Source: Alphaproteobacteria bacterium MarineAlpha5_Bin12 (GTDB lineage: Bacteria; Pseudomonadota; Alphaproteobacteria; HIMB59; GCA-002718135). Taken from it: a stretch of DNA of 44,914 bases. The notes beneath the pieces were generated by a model, which worked only from the letters and a program-made list of their open reading frames with translations, was not told where the DNA came from and searched no databases. The stretch spans positions 1 through 44,914 of the forward strand of contig PTKS01000003.1 in NCBI GenBank assembly GCA_002937855.1. The letters are read 5' to 3'. Position 1 is the first letter of the stretch; the number at the start of each line of letters is the position of its first letter. A program made the position numbers and the translations under genes. This document shows, piece by piece, positions 41,941-44,914 of the stretch.

Positions 41941-42381
41941 ATGAGCACAATAATATCAGTAGTAACTAATTCAAAATTTGGTATTTGGAATATTCCTATG
42001 CGTGGTCAAAATTTTATTAACAATCATTATGCTTCACTTAACAATTATAAGATAAGTTTTGTAATCACTGAAGGCATTTTATTCAATAACTTTAATTTAG
42101 TAAAATCAGCTATTAAAAAAAATCATAAAAAAAAAGTTATTCTAATATTTTGTTCTACTCTTCAACTTTTGGAATTAAAAATTACAAAAAAAGAATTCAT
42201 AAATTTTTATAAAAATTTTGATATTCATTTTTCTTTAGAATTAAAAAAAGGGAAAGGAATTAAATATTTAGAAGATATTTTTGTTGAATTAAAAGGTTAT
42301 TCAAAAAGAAAAAATATAGAATTAAATAATATAAATTCCTACAAAGATTTGTATAAAAAATTTAAGAACAAAATTATTTAG
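41941..42381 (+). CDS. Sporadic carbohydrate cluster protein (LIC12192-like, TIGR04323 type)
   Basis: A 146-residue protein of unknown biochemical role. The opening region RGQNFINNHYASLNNYKISFVITEG (residues 21-45), followed by a short predicted beta-strand VILIFCSTLQLLEL, resembles the LIC12192-type family found sporadically in carbohydrate clusters. It is translationally coupled to the oxygenase before it (stop TAA immediately followed by ATG). The sequence has a resolvase-like alternating strand/helix feel but no catalytic motif that I can name. It has no signal peptide or membrane segment, so it is cytosolic. The family call rests on recalled motif similarity and the matching neighbour. 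Confidence 0.65.
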   Translation: MSTIISVVTNSKFGIWNIPMRGQNFINNHYASLNNYKISFVITEGILFNNFNLVKSAIKKNHKKKVILIFCSTLQLLELKITKKEFINFYKNFDIHFSLELKKGKGIKYLEDIFVELKGYSKRKNIELNNINSYKDLYKKFKNKII

Positions 42382-42386
42382 ATTTT

Positions 42387-43565
42387 ATGAAAAAATTAAT
42401 ATTAAATTTATTAATATTACTTTCTGCTCCTTTTTGTTTATTGTTATATTTCTTAAAACCAATTATAACTATTAGATTTGGAATAATGCAAAGTTCAAGA
42501 ATTGGTGGTCTTGCAATTATGCCAGAAATTTATTTAAATGAGAAAAAAAAACTTTCTTTATATAAACCATTTAATTTTGATATAATTTCTTTCGAAAATT
42601 CTATTTGTAACGAACAATTAGCATCATTAGTATCTAGAAAAATTAATATCTTTCCATATTCAAAAATATTATATTTTATTATTAAATGTATTACATTTTG
42701 GCTACCTAAAAATTCCAATGTAATAAAATTTATTAGCCATCCAACGCAAAACTTTTTTTTAAATAATAATAATATTTTGAAATTTAATCAAATTGAAACT
42801 ACTAAAGCGCTAAAATTATTAAAAGAAATAGGAATTAATAATAATGATAAATGGATATGTATTCATAACAGAGATCCTTCTTACTTAAACCATCATTCGA
42901 AAAGAGATTGGAGTTATCATAATTATAGGGACTTTAGTATTTTATCTATGAAAGAAACTTGCAATTATTTCTTATCTAAAAATTATTATGTTATTAGACT
43001 TGGTAAAAATGCTCAAGATAAATTATATATAGATCATCCTAAATTAATTGATTATCCTTTTTTAAAAATTCAAAATGATTTGCTTGAACTTTATTTAATG
43101 GCTAATTCTACATTTTTTATTGGAAGTAGTTCGGGCCCATCGATGGTACCTTTTGTTTTTAGAAGACCAATCTTGTTAACTAATTATACTGAGCCAGTAT
43201 TATTAAATAAATTAAAACATAATAATTATCTGATTTTACTTAAATTATTCTTTGACACCAAAAAAAATAGAATTTTAAAAATAAGTGAAATTTTTGATAG
43301 AAAACTAGAAAATATATACCAAACAAGTATGTTTGAAAATTCTAATATAAAATTATTAGAAAACTCTTCAGATGAAATATTAAATGCTTCTATTGAATTA
43401 GAAAAATTTATTCAATTACAGCAAAAAGAAAATTATTTTAATAATAATCTTCAAAATAAATTTTGGAATATAATTGATAAATATTCTGAAAAAAATCCAT
43501 ATAAATATCACAATTTATTTATCAGCCCATATTTTTTAAAAAAATATGAATCTATAATTTTTTAA
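42387..43565 (+). CDS. Putative glycosyltransferase, TIGR04372 type (third copy)
   Basis: A 392-residue protein with an N-terminal hydrophobic segment (about 2-22) that may anchor it to the membrane. The C-terminal half carries the family pattern: KWICIHNRDPSYL (compare FVTCHVREPHF in the other copies), YYVIRLGKNAQDKL, LLELYLMANSTFFIGSSSGP and FRRPILLTNYTEP. It shares no long identical DNA with the pair at 24498-27439 and is a distant member. It would transfer a nucleotide-activated sugar to a lipid-linked or glycan acceptor at the cytosolic face. It is followed 4 bp later by the ABC exporter gene. Donor and acceptor unknown. Confidence 0.76.
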   Translation: MKKLILNLLILLSAPFCLLLYFLKPIITIRFGIMQSSRIGGLAIMPEIYLNEKKKLSLYKPFNFDIISFENSICNEQLASLVSRKINIFPYSKILYFIIKCITFWLPKNSNVIKFISHPTQNFFLNNNNILKFNQIETTKALKLLKEIGINNNDKWICIHNRDPSYLNHHSKRDWSYHNYRDFSILSMKETCNYFLSKNYYVIRLGKNAQDKLYIDHPKLIDYPFLKIQNDLLELYLMANSTFFIGSSSGPSMVPFVFRRPILLTNYTEPVLLNKLKHNNYLILLKLFFDTKKNRILKISEIFDRKLENIYQTSMFENSNIKLLENSSDEILNASIELEKFIQLQQKENYFNNNLQNKFWNIIDKYSEKNPYKYHNLFISPYFLKKYESIIF

Positions 43566-43569
43566 CTTT

Positions 43570-44914
43570 ATGATTGTAATAAAAAAACTTTGGAACATTC
43601 TAGAAGATTCAGATAAAAAAAAATGTTTATATCTTTTTTTTCTAACTATTATTTCAATGTTTTTAGAGATATTAGGAATAGGTCTTGTTATTCCAGCAAT
43701 AACTATATTAATTACTGATGATATAACATCACAATATCCGCAAGTTATTCCAATACTAAATTACTTTGATAATCCAACACATTTTCAAATTGTAATATTT
43801 GGAATGTCCACACTATTATGTGTTTATCTAATTAAAAATGTATTTATTGCATATTTTTATTGGTATCAAAGTAAATATACATATGGAATTCAAGTATCAG
43901 TATCACAAAGACTTTATCAAGATTATATAAGACAACCATATTTATTTCATTTAAGAAGAAATTCCGCTCAATTAATAAGAAATATACAAGAAGAAGTTTC
44001 CCAGTTACAAGGTGCTATACAATTCATATTAACCTTAGTTATAGAATTTCTTATATTTGGAGGAATAGTAGTATTATTGATTTATGTTGAACCTGTTGGA
44101 GCAATTATAGCCGGCATTACAATTGGATTAGTTATATGGGCCTTTAATATTAGAACTAAAAAATATTTTAAAATTTGGGGAAAAGAAATTCAATATCATA
44201 GCGGTCAAGCAAAACAACATCTAATGCAGGGATTAGCAGGGGTAAAAGAATTAAAATTATCAGGAAAAGAAAAAAATTTCTTTTCTCTCTATTTTGAAAA
44301 TCAATCTATAACAGCAAATAAACAAATTTTATTTAATGTATCTAACTCATTGCCACGATTGCTATTTGAATTTTTAGCTTTAGTAGGATTAACTATTATT
44401 GTTATAATAATGTTTTCTCTGAATTCAGAGCTAGATGTAATTATATCAACTCTTGCGTTATTTGGAATGGCAGCATTTAGGCTTATGCCATCGACAAATA
44501 GGATAGTAAGCTCATTTCAAGCATTATGGTATACAACAGCTTCAATAGAAAAAATTTCTCAAGAATTAAGTTTACTGAAAAAAAATCTAGATGATTTAGA
44601 AAATAATAAAATAGAAAATACAATTAAATTTAAAAAAGAATCTGTTTTAAAAGTAAACAAAGTTGATTTCAGTTATCCTTTGACTTCTAAACAAACACTT
44701 TCAAAAATTTCTTTTATAATCAATCAAGGAGAAACTATAGGTTTTGTAGGGCAAAGCGGTTCGGGTAAGACAACTCTAATTGATTTAATTCTTGGTTTAT
44801 TAGAACCTGACTCCGGTTCAATATCAGTAAATAATGTAAATATTAATGATTTTAAGAGAAATTGGCAAAGCCAAATAGGCTATGTTCCTCAGACAATTTA
44901 TCTTACAGATGACA
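43570..44914 (+). CDS. ABC exporter (PglK/MsbA-type flippase), 3' end outside the window
   Basis: A partial gene of at least 448 codons starting at ATG 43570 and open to the window end. Six hydrophobic helices span about residues 18-310, starting IISMFLEILGIGLVIPAIT, which is like PglK flippases. The nucleotide-binding domain follows: Walker A GQSGSGKTT (about 395-403) and the Q-loop region IGYVPQTIYL near the cut. The ABC signature and Walker B would lie downstream. It would flip a lipid-linked oligosaccharide across the inner membrane. A Wzx flippase is not seen in the window, so this may be the exporter of the pathway. Confidence 0.9.
   Translation, partial: MIVIKKLWNILEDSDKKKCLYLFFLTIISMFLEILGIGLVIPAITILITDDITSQYPQVIPILNYFDNPTHFQIVIFGMSTLLCVYLIKNVFIAYFYWYQSKYTYGIQVSVSQRLYQDYIRQPYLFHLRRNSAQLIRNIQEEVSQLQGAIQFILTLVIEFLIFGGIVVLLIYVEPVGAIIAGITIGLVIWAFNIRTKKYFKIWGKEIQYHSGQAKQHLMQGLAGVKELKLSGKEKNFFSLYFENQSITANKQILFNVSNSLPRLLFEFLALVGLTIIVIIMFSLNSELDVIISTLALFGMAAFRLMPSTNRIVSSFQALWYTTASIEKISQELSLLKKNLDDLENNKIENTIKFKKESVLKVNKVDFSYPLTSKQTLSKISFIINQGETIGFVGQSGSGKTTLIDLILGLLEPDSGSISVNNVNINDFKRNWQSQIGYVPQTIYLTDD

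Overview
The window is very AT-rich DNA with every recognisable gene on the + strand, almost no intergenic space and strings of cell-surface carbohydrate genes directly downstream of a 23S-5S rRNA pair. The 3' end of the 23S gene, the extreme AT content, the compact layout and the EPS-type MarR regulator plus NusG-like pair suggest a marine alphaproteobacterium, most likely SAR11/Pelagibacterales or a similarly streamlined lineage. This assignment is inference from composition and gene content; no 16S sequence is present. The island resembles the hypervariable surface-polysaccharide regions known from such genomes.

Layout. (1) 1-502: 3' end of 23S rRNA and a complete 5S rRNA. (2) 511-6318: a first carbohydrate block with a polyprenyl-phosphate-type GT2 glycosyltransferase, an orphan LAB_N membrane protein, the catabolic enzyme MmsA, a UDP-glucuronate-epimerase-like SDR, a Wzz-like chain-length protein and an O-antigen-ligase-like protein. 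(3) 6319-7366: the control cassette, with two inverted repeats, a MarR-type EPS regulator, a NusG/RfaH-like antiterminator, then a short leader with a small hairpin and an ops-like motif. (4) 7367-21406: a sugar-phosphate block with two fused nucleotidyltransferase/PfkB-kinase proteins in reversed HldE order, two SIS isomerases, a HAD phosphatase-APH kinase fusion, a split and shortened transketolase, a transaldolase, a dehydrogenase, a Nudix-cupin fusion, a 2OG oxygenase, a methyltransferase, two SDRs and an acetyltransferase. (5) 21410-24479: a Gfo/Idh oxidoreductase, a UDP-sugar-dehydrogenase-like protein lacking the catalytic Cys, and an SDR lacking the YxxxK pair. (6) 24498-27439: two TIGR04372-type glycosyltransferases sharing a perfect 700-bp repeat in their 3' halves. 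(7) 27442-32707: a C-methyltransferase, three DegT-type aminotransferases and an RmlD-like SDR. (8) 32716-39642: a cupin-TPP enzyme fusion, a second TPP enzyme, a DJ-1/PfpI protein, a radical SAM enzyme and an SDR. (9) 39644-44914: two more Fe/2OG oxygenases, a degenerate methyltransferase paralogue, a 'sporadic carbohydrate cluster' protein, a third TIGR04372-type glycosyltransferase and a PglK/MsbA-type ABC exporter cut by the window end.

How it may work together. The RfaH-like protein and the ops-like motif fit processive antitermination of one very long operon (at least 37.5 kb, 7367 to the window end). The transketolase/transaldolase, SIS isomerases, kinase/nucleotidyltransferases and phosphatase could form a route from central sugar phosphates through a sedoheptulose-7-phosphate-like intermediate to one or two nucleotide-activated heptose-like sugars. 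Downstream aminotransferases, TPP enzymes (possible two-carbon branch addition), methyltransferases, oxygenases and a radical SAM enzyme would decorate these or other sugars. The TIGR04372-type proteins would transfer them, the ABC protein would flip lipid-linked product, and the Wzz- and ligase-like proteins would finish the polymer. The pathway assembly is inference; the individual family calls rest on visible motifs. No tRNA, CRISPR array, transposase or integrase was seen, and no gene-free stretch exceeds 300 bases.
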